Shown here one piece after another: positions 1-10,303 of a stretch of 20,148 nt of DNA (within the stretch, counting starts at the first letter, position 1; every line of letters starts with the position of its first letter). A program made the position numbers and the translations under genes. This stretch comes from DATLYF01 sp035575095 (GTDB lineage Bacteria; Pseudomonadota; Gammaproteobacteria; Competibacterales; Competibacteraceae): the NCBI GenBank assembly GCA_035575095.1, contig DATLYF010000030.1, forward strand, positions 1 through 20,148. The letters run 5' to 3'. The notes under the pieces were generated by a model. It was not told where the DNA came from, searched no databases, and worked only from the letters and a program-made list of their open reading frames with translations.

Positions 1-1479
1 CTGCACCTGCCGCACCGCCCGATCCCAGCCATCCAGCAGCTTGTCGCGCTCGGCGGCGGCCATGGTCGGCGTGAACAACCGGTCGCGGTGCCAGCGTGCC
101 CCGAGCTCGGTGAAAGAGGGCAACAGCCCGGCCCGTAGCCCGGCCAGAAAGGCCGCGCCGAGAGCCGTGGTTTCGGTCACGCGTGGCCGCTCTACCGGCA
201 CTTCCAGCACATCGGCGAGGAACTGCAGCATCCAGTTGTTGGCCACCATGCCACCGTCGACCCGCAGTGCCGTAGGGCGATTGGCGCCGTCGCGGATCAT
301 GGCTTCCACCAGATCGCGGGTCTGGTAGCACATGGACTCCAGGGTGGCGCGAGCCAGCTCGGCAGCGCCACTGTCCAGGGTCAGGCCGAACAGGGCAGCG
401 CGGGCATGGGGATTCCAATAGGGTGCGCCCAGACCAGTGAAGGCCGGTACCAAATACATGCCTTTGTTGGAAGTCAGACCTGCTGCCAGCGCCTCGGTCT
501 CGGCGGCGCATTCGATCAGCTTCATGCGATCGCGCAGCCACTGCACCGCCGAACCGGCGACGAAAATCGAGCCTTCCACGGCGTAACTGATGCGACCATC
601 GACGCGATAAGCCACGGTGGTGAGCAACCGGTTGTGGGAACGCACCGCCTGACTGCCGGTATTCATCAGCATGAAGCAGCCGGTGCCATAAGTGCTCTTG
701 ACCATGCCGGGTTCGATGCAGGCCTGACCGATGGCGGCTGCCTGCTGATCGCCGGCGATGCCGGCGATGGCAAAGGTGCGGCCGAGCAGGGCGGGATCGC
801 TGCTGCCGAAGTCGGCGACGCAGTCGCGCACCTCCGGCAGCAGGGTGCGAGGGATACGGAACAGCGCCAGCAGTTCCTCGTCCCAACGCTGCTCATGGAT
901 GTCGTAGAGCAGTGTGCGCGAGGCATTGGTGATGTCGGTGGCGTGCACCTTGCCGCTGGTGAGCCGCCACAGCAGAAAGCTGTCGATGGTGCCGAAAGCG
1001 AGCTCGCCGCGCGCGGCCCGTTCGCGCGCACCTTCCACATGATCCAGCAGCCAGGCCAGTTTGGTGGCAGAAAAATAGGGATCGAGCAACAGGCCGGTTT
1101 TGGCGCTGACCATGTCCTCGTGGCCGGCGGCGCGTAGCCGCGCGCATTCGGCGGCGGTGCGCCGATCCTGCCAGACGATGGCGTTGTGCAGCGGTCGGCC
1201 GGTGGCGCGCTCCCACAGCACGGTGGTTTCACGCTGGTTGGTGATGCCGATGGCCACCACCTCCACTGCGGCCGGCAGACGCTCCAGGGCCTGGCGGCAG
1301 ACCGCCAGCGTGCTGCTCCAGATCTCCTCGGGGTCATGTTCGACCCAGCCTTCGTTTGGATAGATTTGCCGGAATTCCTGCTGGGCGCTGGCCAGAGCCG
1401 TGCCATCGGCGGCGAAGACGATGGCGCGGGAGCTGGTGGTGCCCTGATCGATGGCCAGCAGTGCGGGCATGTTGCTCAT
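1..1479 (-). CDS. glpK: Glycerol kinase, C-terminal end cut by window edge
   Basis: Glycerol kinase phosphorylates glycerol to sn-glycerol 3-phosphate with ATP in the cytoplasm, trapping the sugar alcohol after uptake. The minus-strand frame is open from the ATG at 1479 to the edge: 493 codons with no stop by my codon-by-codon check. The N-terminus reads MSNMPALLAIDQGTTSSRAI, with the FGGY-kinase phosphate-binding motif DQGTTSSR at residues 11-18. Further in are GITNQRET, VWQDRRT and GTGCFMLMNTG, and near the end the sugar-kinase motif VDGGMVANNWMLQFLADVL. E. coli GlpK has about 502 residues, so only a few C-terminal residues are missing. The start has AAGGAT about 10 nt upstream; an alternative ATG at 1470 lacks a better ribosome site. 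The gene is divergent from glpR and is probably repressed by it. Confidence 0.97.
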   Translation of the reverse strand, partial: MSNMPALLAIDQGTTSSRAIVFAADGTALASAQQEFRQIYPNEGWVEHDPEEIWSSTLAVCRQALERLPAAVEVVAIGITNQRETTVLWERATGRPLHNAIVWQDRRTAAECARLRAAGHEDMVSAKTGLLLDPYFSATKLAWLLDHVEGARERAARGELAFGTIDSFLLWRLTSGKVHATDITNASRTLLYDIHEQRWDEELLALFRIPRTLLPEVRDCVADFGSSDPALLGRTFAIAGIAGDQQAAAIGQACIEPGMVKSTYGTGCFMLMNTGSQAVRSHNRLLTTVAYRVDGRISYAVEGSIFVAGSAVQWLRDRMKLIECAAETEALAAGLTSNKGMYLVPAFTGLGAPYWNPHARAALFGLTLDSGAAELARATLESMCYQTRDLVEAMIRDGANRPTALRVDGGMVANNWMLQFLADVLEVPVERPRVTETTALGAAFLAGLRAGLLPSFTELGARWHRDRLFTPTMAAAERDKLLDGWDRAVRQVQ

Positions 1480-1567
1480 GTTCGTAGTATCCTTTGGCTT
1501 GTTCGTTCGAACTCGATTTTAAAGATTATTGTTTGAAAGTGAACATAAATGATAGGAGAACCGGGCC
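1480..1567. promoter_or_regulatory. glpK/glpR divergent control region with GlpR-type half-sites
   Basis: This AT-rich spacer separates the divergent glpK and glpR. On the minus strand a weak sigma70-like promoter for glpK is visible: TTCACT (1538-1543), 16 nt, TAAAAT (1516-1521). Just downstream of the -10 lies the perfect palindrome GTTCGAAC (1505-1512) inside TTCGTTCGAA (1502-1511). Additional half-sites resembling the E. coli GlpR consensus half WATGTTCG are ATGTTCG at 1478-1484, overlapping the glpK start codon, and GAACATAAAT at 1541-1550. The arrangement matches the operator placed after the glpD -10. The promoter and operator assignment is by motif only; I see no convincing glpR promoter. 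Confidence 0.55.
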
Positions 1568-2356
1568 ATGAGCCTGAACCGACGCCAGCAAGAAGTCCTC
1601 AATTTGGTGCGCGCCCAGGGATTCGTCTCCATCGATGTGCTGGCCGAGCACTTCCAGGTCACGCCCCAGACCATACGTCGCGACGTCAACGCGCTATGCG
1701 AGCACGGGCTGCTGCGCCGCTACCACGGCGGCGCAGGATTGCCCTCCAGCGTGGAGAACATCGCTTACAAGGACCGCAAGATCCTGTACCAGGAAGAGAA
1801 GCAACGCATCGCCGCCACGGTGGCGCGCCACATCCCCGACCAGGCCTCGCTGTTCATCAACCTGGGTACCACCACCGAGGCGGTGGCCAAGGCGCTGTGC
1901 GACCACCGCGGTTTGCGGGTCATCACCAACAATCTCAACGTGGCGGCGCTGCTCAGCGCCAACCCCGACTTCGAAGTGATCATCGCCGGCGGCGTGGTGC
2001 GCGCCCGCGACCAGGGTATCACCGGCGAAGCCACCATCGACTTCATTAGCCAGTTCAAGGTGGACTACGGCATCATCGGTATCTCCGGCATCGATCTGGA
2101 CGGCACCCTGCGTGATTTCGACTACCGCGAGGTGCGCGTCGCAGAAGCCATCATTCAGCACTCGCGCAAGGTCTTTCTGGTCGCCGATCACTCCAAGTTC
2201 GGCCGTAACGCTCTGGTCAAGCTGGGGCATCTGTCACAGATCGACGCCCTGTTCACGGATCGTCCGCCCCCCCCGGAGATGGCGCCAATGCTGGCCGAGG
2301 CGCGGGTGAGGGTATTCGTAGCGGGCGAGGGGAGCAGTACGGAAGTTCGTATTTGA
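1568..2356 (+). CDS. glpR: Glycerol-3-phosphate regulon repressor, DeoR family
   Basis: GlpR is a DeoR-family repressor that releases operators of glycerol genes when it binds glycerol 3-phosphate. The protein is 262 aa (E. coli GlpR is 252 aa). The N-terminal winged helix-turn-helix spans about residues 5-57 (RRQQEVLNLVRAQG, VTPQTIRRDVNALCEHGLL, then RRYHGGA, typical of DeoR proteins). The sugar-phosphate sensor domain follows, with LFINLGTTTEAVAKAL, VITNNLNVA, and DFDYREVRVAEAII with VADHSKFGR towards the end. The ATG is preceded by AGGAGAA (1554-1560). The gene sits between its presumed targets glpK and the glpD transport operon. A C8 tract (2267-2274) codes for the PPPP near the C-terminus and the frame is intact across it. 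Confidence 0.95.
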   Translation: MSLNRRQQEVLNLVRAQGFVSIDVLAEHFQVTPQTIRRDVNALCEHGLLRRYHGGAGLPSSVENIAYKDRKILYQEEKQRIAATVARHIPDQASLFINLGTTTEAVAKALCDHRGLRVITNNLNVAALLSANPDFEVIIAGGVVRARDQGITGEATIDFISQFKVDYGIIGISGIDLDGTLRDFDYREVRVAEAIIQHSRKVFLVADHSKFGRNALVKLGHLSQIDALFTDRPPPPEMAPMLAEARVRVFVAGEGSSTEVRI

Positions 2357-2370
2357 TCATTAATATTCGT
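2346..2370. promoter_or_regulatory. Two direct TTCGT half-sites at the end of glpR
   Basis: TTCGT occurs at 2346-2350 and again at 2366-2370, starting 20 bp apart. It is the same half-site that forms the TTCGT-AA-ACGAA palindrome downstream of the glpD -10. The two lie roughly 70-90 bp upstream of that operator and could be auxiliary GlpR contacts that allow looping. They are short, so chance occurrence is possible. Confidence 0.3.
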
Positions 2371-2402
2371 TTTGCTGTTTTTTTTTCTATAAAAATTTTC
2401 AT

Positions 2403-2430
2403 TTGAAAATATTAATAGTGCTGCTATAGT
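2403..2430 (+). promoter_or_regulatory. Sigma70-like promoter of the glpD-glpSTPQ-glpV operon
   Basis: TTGAAA (2403-2408) and TATAGT (2425-2430) are separated by 16 bp in an AT-rich stretch following several poly-T/poly-A tracts. The perfect inverted repeat ATTTTCA-TT-TGAAAAT (2395-2410) overlaps the -35. It is the only good promoter seen before the seven-gene run. Transcription should begin near 2437, immediately at the GlpR-type operator. Confidence 0.65.
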
Positions 2431-2437
2431 CTTGTCA

Positions 2438-2449
2438 TTCGTAAACGAA
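2438..2449. promoter_or_regulatory. GlpR-type operator upstream of glpD
   Basis: The palindrome TTCGT-AA-ACGAA is perfect, and its flanks (C2436-A2437 upstream, C2450-T2451 downstream) keep the wider half-site close to the E. coli GlpR half ATGTTCG/CGAACAT. It starts about 8 bp after the -10, so a bound repressor would block the transcription start. The same half-site recurs in the glpK-glpR spacer. Confidence 0.6.
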
Positions 2450-2494
2450 CTTCAGCTGTGAGCCGAGTCGGTCCGAGGCAAGGAGTAGTCACGA

Positions 2495-4006
2495 GTGGAA
2501 GCCAAGCAAGACGTCGATCTGCTGATCGTGGGTGGCGGCATCAACGGTGCCGGCATCGCCCGCGATGCCGCCGGGCGCGGTCTCAGCGTGCTGCTGTGCG
2601 AACAGCATGATCTGGCCAACCACACCTCTTCGGCCAGTTCCAAACTGATCCATGGCGGGCTGCGCTACCTGGAGCACTACGAGTTCCGGCTGGTAGGCAA
2701 GGCGCTAGCCGAACGCGAGGTATTGCTGCGGGCAGCGCCGCATATCATCTGGCCGCTGCGCTTCGTCATGCCGCATGAGGCCAACCTGCGCCCGGCCTGG
2801 CTGATCCGTCTGGGGCTGTTTCTCTACGACTGGCTGGACTTCGGCAAACGCAAGCTGCTACCCGGCTCCCAAGGCATCGATCTACGCCGTCATCCGGCCG
2901 GCAAGCCGCTGCAGGCCAGGCTCACCAAAGGGTTCGAGTATTCCGACTGCTGGGTGCAGGACGCCCGCCTGGTGGTGCTCAACGCCCTGGACGCTGCCGA
3001 GCGCGGCGCCATTATCCTCACCCGCACCCGCTGCATCGCCGCCCGTCGCGAAGGGGACCGCTGGCTGGCGACACTGGAGCAGGATGGCGGCGCGCGTCTG
3101 CAGGTGCGGGCGCGTGCCCTGGTCAACGCCGCCGGTCCCTGGGTGGCGCGCTTTCTGGACGATACGCTCAAGCTGCCGCGCCGCCACGCCATGCGTCTGG
3201 TCAAGGGCAGCCACATCGTGGTGCCGCGACTGTTCGAGCACGCCTATGCCTATATCTTCCAGAATCCGGACAAGCGCATCGTGTTTGCCCTCCCGTACGA
3301 AGGCCAGTACACCCTGATCGGCACCACCGACGTGATGTACTCGGGCGATCCCGCCCGAGTGGCCATCTCCCCCGAGGAGACCCAGTACCTCTGCGATACC
3401 GTCAATCGCTATTTCCAGAGCACTACCCGCCCCGAGCACGTGGTGTACAGCTATGCCGGTATCCGGCCGCTGCTGGAGGACGAGGCTGGCACCGCCGCGG
3501 CGGTGACGCGCGACTACAGCCTGGATCTGGATACCCAGGGGCCACCACTGCTGTCTATCTTCGGCGGCAAGATCACCACCTTCCGCAAGCTGGCCGAGGA
3601 GGCTATGGACCAGCTGGCGCCGTTACTCGGCAATCGCCACGGTGCCTGGACCGGGCGCGATGCGCCGCTGCCGGGGGGGGATATCCGCAATGCGGATTTC
3701 GCATCCTATCTGGCCGAGTTCCACCGCCGCTATCCCTGGCTGCCCGAAGGGCTGGCCTGGCGCCTGGTGCGCAATTACGGCACCCGCGCCGAGCGCATCC
3801 TGGCCGGCGCCGAGTCCCTGGCCGGGTTGGGCGAGCATCTGGGCGACGGTCTCTACCAGGCGGAGGTGGAATACCTGATCCGCTACGAATGGGCGCGCAC
3901 CGCCGAGGACATCCTCTGGCGCCGCTCCAAGCTGGGCTTGCACGTGCGCCCCGATACCGTGCGACGGTTGCAGGATTGGCTGGCCGGCGCGGCGCTGAGC
4001 GCGTGA
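2495..4006 (+). CDS. glpD: Aerobic glycerol-3-phosphate dehydrogenase
   Basis: GlpD is an FAD-dependent, membrane-associated enzyme that oxidises glycerol 3-phosphate to dihydroxyacetone phosphate and passes electrons to quinone. The 503-aa length matches the family. The dinucleotide-binding motif GGGINGAG is at residues 13-20, followed by ARDAAGRG and the family motif SSKLIHGGLRYLEHYEF. Other recognisable GlpD stretches are VNAAGPWV, RLVKGSHIVVP and FGGKITTFRKLAE. The start is GTG at 2495, chosen because AAGGAG (2480-2485) lies 9 nt upstream and the FAD motif begins within the first 15 residues. A G8 tract (3673-3680) is read in frame without disruption. It is the first gene of the transport operon, linking uptake and catabolism. 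Confidence 0.97.
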   Translation: MEAKQDVDLLIVGGGINGAGIARDAAGRGLSVLLCEQHDLANHTSSASSKLIHGGLRYLEHYEFRLVGKALAEREVLLRAAPHIIWPLRFVMPHEANLRPAWLIRLGLFLYDWLDFGKRKLLPGSQGIDLRRHPAGKPLQARLTKGFEYSDCWVQDARLVVLNALDAAERGAIILTRTRCIAARREGDRWLATLEQDGGARLQVRARALVNAAGPWVARFLDDTLKLPRRHAMRLVKGSHIVVPRLFEHAYAYIFQNPDKRIVFALPYEGQYTLIGTTDVMYSGDPARVAISPEETQYLCDTVNRYFQSTTRPEHVVYSYAGIRPLLEDEAGTAAAVTRDYSLDLDTQGPPLLSIFGGKITTFRKLAEEAMDQLAPLLGNRHGAWTGRDAPLPGGDIRNADFASYLAEFHRRYPWLPEGLAWRLVRNYGTRAERILAGAESLAGLGEHLGDGLYQAEVEYLIRYEWARTAEDILWRRSKLGLHVRPDTVRRLQDWLAGAALSA

Positions 4007-4076
4007 ACCAATCCCGGATATCCGCCAATAACGACGACATGATGATCCATGAGGGGCTTTGGAGGAGGTGGGCGCC

Positions 4077-5231
4077 ATGAGTCTGGTGCTTGACCAGGTC
4101 AGTAAACGGGTGACTGGCAGCCTGCATATCGATCAGGTGAGCCTGACCCTGGAACCGGGCACTTTCAACGTACTGCTAGGGCGTACCCTGGCCGGCAAGA
4201 CCAGCCTGATGCGGCTGATGGCCGGGCTGGACAAGCCCAGCAGTGGGCAGGTGCTGATGAACGGCCAGGATGTGACGCGCACGCCGGTGCAAAAGCGCAA
4301 CGTGGCCATGGTCTACCAGCAGTTCATCAACTACCCGTCGCTGACGGTATACGACAACATCGCTTCGCCACTGAAACTGGCCGGCCTGGACCCGTCCAGC
4401 ATCGATCGCAAGGTGCGCGAGGCAGCGGAGATGCTGCACATCGAGAAGCTGCTGGAACGCCTGCCGGGCGAACTGTCCGGCGGCCAGCAGCAGCGTACCG
4501 CCATAGCCCGCGCCCTGGTCAAGGACGCCGCTCTGCTGCTGTTCGATGAGCCGCTGGTGAACCTGGACTACAAGCTGCGCGAAGAACTGCGCGCCGAGCT
4601 GCGCGAAATCTTCCAGACCCGCGAGGCCATCGTGGTCTACGCCACTACCGAGCCGCAGGAGGCGCTGACCCTGGGCGGACGCGTGGTGGTGCTGCACGAG
4701 GGCCGCGTGCTGCAGCATGGACCGACGCTGGAGGTCTACCATCATCCAGCCTCGCTCACCGTCGGCGAGGTGTTCAGCGATCCGCCCCTCAACCATGTCT
4801 CCGGCGTGGTGGAGCCGGGGACGCTGCTGCTCGGCCACGATCTCAAGCTGGCGCCGCTGGGACATCTGGCCCGGCTGGCGCCCGGTCGTTACACCTTCGG
4901 CATCCGCGCCAACCACTTGTCGGTGCGCCGGCAGAGCGAGGCCGACGTGGCGGTGCGGGCCGAGGCCGAGCTGGCCGAGATCAGCGGCTCGGAGACCTAC
5001 ATCCACGTGCGCTACGGTCACGACAACTGGGTGCTGCAGGAGGAGGGGGTGCACGAGTATCGCCTCGGTGACGAGGTGACGGTGTACTTCGATCCCCGTC
5101 ACCTGTTCGTTTTCGATCTGCACGGCATCCTGGTGGCCGCCCCGCAGCGGGGTGTGGTGCACGAAGCAACGGCGGCTGCCACCGCCCGCACCATCGGCCT
5201 GCATAGGGTCGCCGACGGCTCGGAGGGTTGA
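4077..5231 (+). CDS. glpS: Glycerol ABC transporter ATPase GlpS (non-canonical Walker A and H-loop)
   Basis: One of two ATPase subunits predicted to energise glycerol import through GlpPQ. At 384 aa it has an N-terminal nucleotide-binding domain and a C-terminal OB-type domain, as in the MalK/UgpC group. Walker A is replaced by GRTLAGKT (35-42), Q-loop Gln is at about 81, the signature LSGGQ is intact (133-137), and Walker B ends in DE (157-158). The switch (H-loop) position reads VYATTEPQEA, placing Thr191 where His is normally found. From memory of the rhizobial GlpS family these deviations are characteristic of the subunit and not damage. I chose ATG 4077 over an in-frame TTG at 4059 because GGAGGAGG (4061-4068) lies just upstream. 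The glpD stop is 70 nt away. Confidence 0.9.
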   Translation: MSLVLDQVSKRVTGSLHIDQVSLTLEPGTFNVLLGRTLAGKTSLMRLMAGLDKPSSGQVLMNGQDVTRTPVQKRNVAMVYQQFINYPSLTVYDNIASPLKLAGLDPSSIDRKVREAAEMLHIEKLLERLPGELSGGQQQRTAIARALVKDAALLLFDEPLVNLDYKLREELRAELREIFQTREAIVVYATTEPQEALTLGGRVVVLHEGRVLQHGPTLEVYHHPASLTVGEVFSDPPLNHVSGVVEPGTLLLGHDLKLAPLGHLARLAPGRYTFGIRANHLSVRRQSEADVAVRAEAELAEISGSETYIHVRYGHDNWVLQEEGVHEYRLGDEVTVYFDPRHLFVFDLHGILVAAPQRGVVHEATAAATARTIGLHRVADGSEG

Positions 5232-5235
5232 GCGC

Positions 5236-6321
5236 ATGGCCCGCATCGAACTGAAGAAACTCGCCCATTCCTACAAGCCCGGCGCCAGCCGACCCGAGGA
5301 CTTCGCCCTGCGCGAGATGGACCACGTCTGGGAGGACGGCAAGGCCTACGCCCTGCTGGGGCCGTCCGGCTGCGGCAAGACCACTCTGCTCAACATCATC
5401 TCCGGGCTGCTCACGCCCTCCCACGGCCAGATCCTGTTCGACGGCAAGGACGTCACCCGTCTGGCACCGCAGGAGCGCAACATCGCCCAGGTTTTCCAGT
5501 TCCCGGTGATCTACGACACCATGACGGTGTATGACAACCTGGCCTTCCCACTGCGCAATCGCAAGGTGGACGAGGCCGAGGTGCATGCCCGGGTGACCGA
5601 GGTCGCCGACATGCTGGAACTGGGCGGGGTGCTGAAAAAGCGTGCCAAGGGCCTGGGCGCGGACGCCAAGCAGAAGATCTCCATGGGCCGCGGCCTGGTG
5701 CGCTCGGACGTCTCGGCCATCCTGTTCGACGAGCCGCTCACCGTCATCGATCCGCACCTCAAGTGGCTGCTGCGGCGCAAGCTCAAGCAGGTGCACGAGC
5801 GCTATGCGCTGACCATGGTCTATGTCACCCACGACCAGGTGGAGGCGATGACCTTTGCCGACGAGGTGGTGGTGGTGTACGAGGGCCAGGTGGTGCAGAG
5901 GGGCACCCCCCAGGAGCTGTTCGAGAAGCCGCGCCATACCTTCGTCGGCTATTTCATCGGCAGCCCCGGCATGAACTTCCTGCCCTGTCGGCTTGATGGC
6001 CACTGCGCGCTGGTCGACGGCCAGCGCATCCCCCTGGCCGATGGCGTGGCCGCCAGGGCGGCCGGCGCCACTCGGCTAGAGCTGGGTATCCGCCCGGAGT
6101 TCCTGCAGCTCGCCGAGCGCCCCGAGGACGGTACCCTGCCGGTCTTGGTGCATCAGGTGGAGGATCTGGGCAACTTCAAGATCGTTACGGTCCAGTTGGG
6201 CGGCCGGCACGAGCTGCGCGTCAAGCTGCCGGAGGATCGGCCGGTGGCGAATGGCCGCGCCTGGCTGCGCTTTCCCCCCGAGTGGACCAGGCTCTACGCC
6301 GACGCCCTGCTGGTGGAGTAA
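5236..6321 (+). CDS. glpT: Glycerol ABC transporter ATPase GlpT (degenerate signature)
   Basis: Second ATPase subunit of the glycerol importer; not the E. coli MFS glycerol-3-phosphate antiporter of the same name. The protein is 361 aa. Walker A GPSGCGKT (42-49), Walker B DE (165-166) and H-loop His199 in VTHDQVEAM are canonical. The ABC signature is degenerate: LGADAKQK (140-147) instead of LSGGQxQR. This is the mirror image of GlpS. The start ATG 5236 lies 4 nt after the glpS stop, with GGAGG (5222-5226) inside the end of glpS, indicating translational coupling. A C-terminal regulatory/OB-like domain follows from about residue 240. Subunit identity is based on the GlpS-GlpT-GlpP-GlpQ-DUF2160-GlpV gene order and the motif pattern. 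Confidence 0.9.
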   Translation: MARIELKKLAHSYKPGASRPEDFALREMDHVWEDGKAYALLGPSGCGKTTLLNIISGLLTPSHGQILFDGKDVTRLAPQERNIAQVFQFPVIYDTMTVYDNLAFPLRNRKVDEAEVHARVTEVADMLELGGVLKKRAKGLGADAKQKISMGRGLVRSDVSAILFDEPLTVIDPHLKWLLRRKLKQVHERYALTMVYVTHDQVEAMTFADEVVVVYEGQVVQRGTPQELFEKPRHTFVGYFIGSPGMNFLPCRLDGHCALVDGQRIPLADGVAARAAGATRLELGIRPEFLQLAERPEDGTLPVLVHQVEDLGNFKIVTVQLGGRHELRVKLPEDRPVANGRAWLRFPPEWTRLYADALLVE

Positions 6322-6326
6322 GAGAA

Positions 6327-7190
<864 letters not shown>

Positions 7191-7197
7191 GGCCGCC

Positions 7198-7995
<798 letters not shown>

Positions 7996-8010
7996 GCGAG
8001 GTGTAAGACG

Positions 8011-8283
8011 ATGGAATGGATGGCCTGGACCCTGCCGACCGCGCTGTTCTTCTCAGCGGTGGCGCTGATGCTGATCGGTTTCACCGTCGCCCACCTGGTC
8101 TACCCGACGGTGGAGCGCAAGGGCTTGTTGCCAATCAAGACCACCCGCGGCGACCGCTTGTTCATCGGGCTGCTGGGCAGTGCCTACATCCACCTGGCCT
8201 GGCTGGGACTGTCCAGCGCGCCGCTGTGGGGAGCAAGCGTCGTCGCTTTGCTGTTTCTGGTGGCGATGCTGCGCTGGGGGTGA
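8011..8283 (+). CDS. DUF2160 small integral membrane protein of the glycerol transporter operon
   Basis: A 90-aa hydrophobic protein with three probable membrane helices, at about residues 7-29, 50-66 and 73-88. A short basic loop (VERKGLLPIKTTRGDR) lies between the first two. I recognise it as the DUF2160-type protein regularly found between glpQ and glpV in glycerol ABC transporter operons. Its role is not established; a small accessory subunit or assembly factor of GlpPQ is a reasonable inference. The start ATG follows GAGGTG-type purines 8-13 nt upstream and lies 15 nt after the glpQ stop. Confidence 0.85.
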   Translation: MEWMAWTLPTALFFSAVALMLIGFTVAHLVYPTVERKGLLPIKTTRGDRLFIGLLGSAYIHLAWLGLSSAPLWGASVVALLFLVAMLRWG

Positions 8284-8305
8284 TCCGGCGTAGGCTTCAG
8301 GATTT

Positions 8306-8368
8306 CGGGCCTCGGCCCGCGGGCAGTGTGCCCCACGCTGCCCGGCCGGTCGCCTGCCAAGCGACCGG
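8306..8368 (+). promoter_or_regulatory. Cluster of intercistronic hairpins upstream of glpV
   Basis: The 149-nt gap before glpV is the longest in the operon after the glpD promoter region and is packed with inverted repeats. CGGGC/GCCCG occupies 8306-8319. GGGCAGTGTG pairs with CACGCTGCCC (8321-8343; ten pairs including one G-U, loop CCC). CCGGTCGC pairs with GCGACCGG (8346-8353 with 8361-8368; loop of 7). No T-run follows, so these are not typical intrinsic terminators. Such structures often shield a downstream binding-protein mRNA from decay or set the subunit ratio, so I infer a role in raising GlpV over the membrane subunits. Confidence 0.55.
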
Positions 8369-8432
8369 TGCAGATGGCAGTGCAGTGTGGGCTGATGTGA
8401 TGACAACGTTAACCATCCTCAAGGAGAAGCTC

Positions 8433-10199
<1,767 letters not shown>

Positions 10200-10231
10200 G
10201 CAAGAACGTTCAGAGCGACCTGTCCCGAGAG

Positions 10232-10260
10232 CGGCCGGTGGTCTGCACCGGCCGTTTTTT
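10232..10260 (+). terminator. Intrinsic terminator of the glp operon
   Basis: CGGCCGGTG (10232-10240), loop GTCTG, CACCGGCCG (10246-10254), then six T. The stem is a perfect nine base pairs. It lies 33 nt after the glpV stop and is the first clear terminator after the promoter at 2403, which supports a single transcript of about 7.8 kb. The opposite strand has no T-run, so it would not terminate leftward msrQ transcription. Confidence 0.92.
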
Positions 10261-10303
10261 GTCCACCACATTTCTCTATGTGACGACTTCTATAGAGTAG
10301 GTG

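Noticed and set aside
666..1406. 246-codon minus-strand frame and a 243-codon plus-strand frame (406-1137) over the glpK region
   Set aside because: Both are shadows of glpK, whose own frame is uninterrupted to the window edge and carries the FGGY-kinase motifs; the shadow products are Ala/Pro/Arg-rich low complexity.
4015..4024. CGGATATCCG palindrome between glpD and glpS as an operator or terminator
   Set aside because: It has no loop and no T-run, is only 10 bp long and lies within the operon; nothing supports a function.
4081..4650. Damaged glpS because of the odd Walker A and missing H-loop histidine
   Set aside because: The frame is full length, the signature and Walker B are intact, and the paired GlpT carries the complementary changes, so a specialised subunit is more likely than decay.
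10230..10303. Bidirectional terminator shared by glpV and msrQ
   Set aside because: The T-run is only on the rightward side of the stem; leftward transcription would meet an A-run before the stem and none after it.
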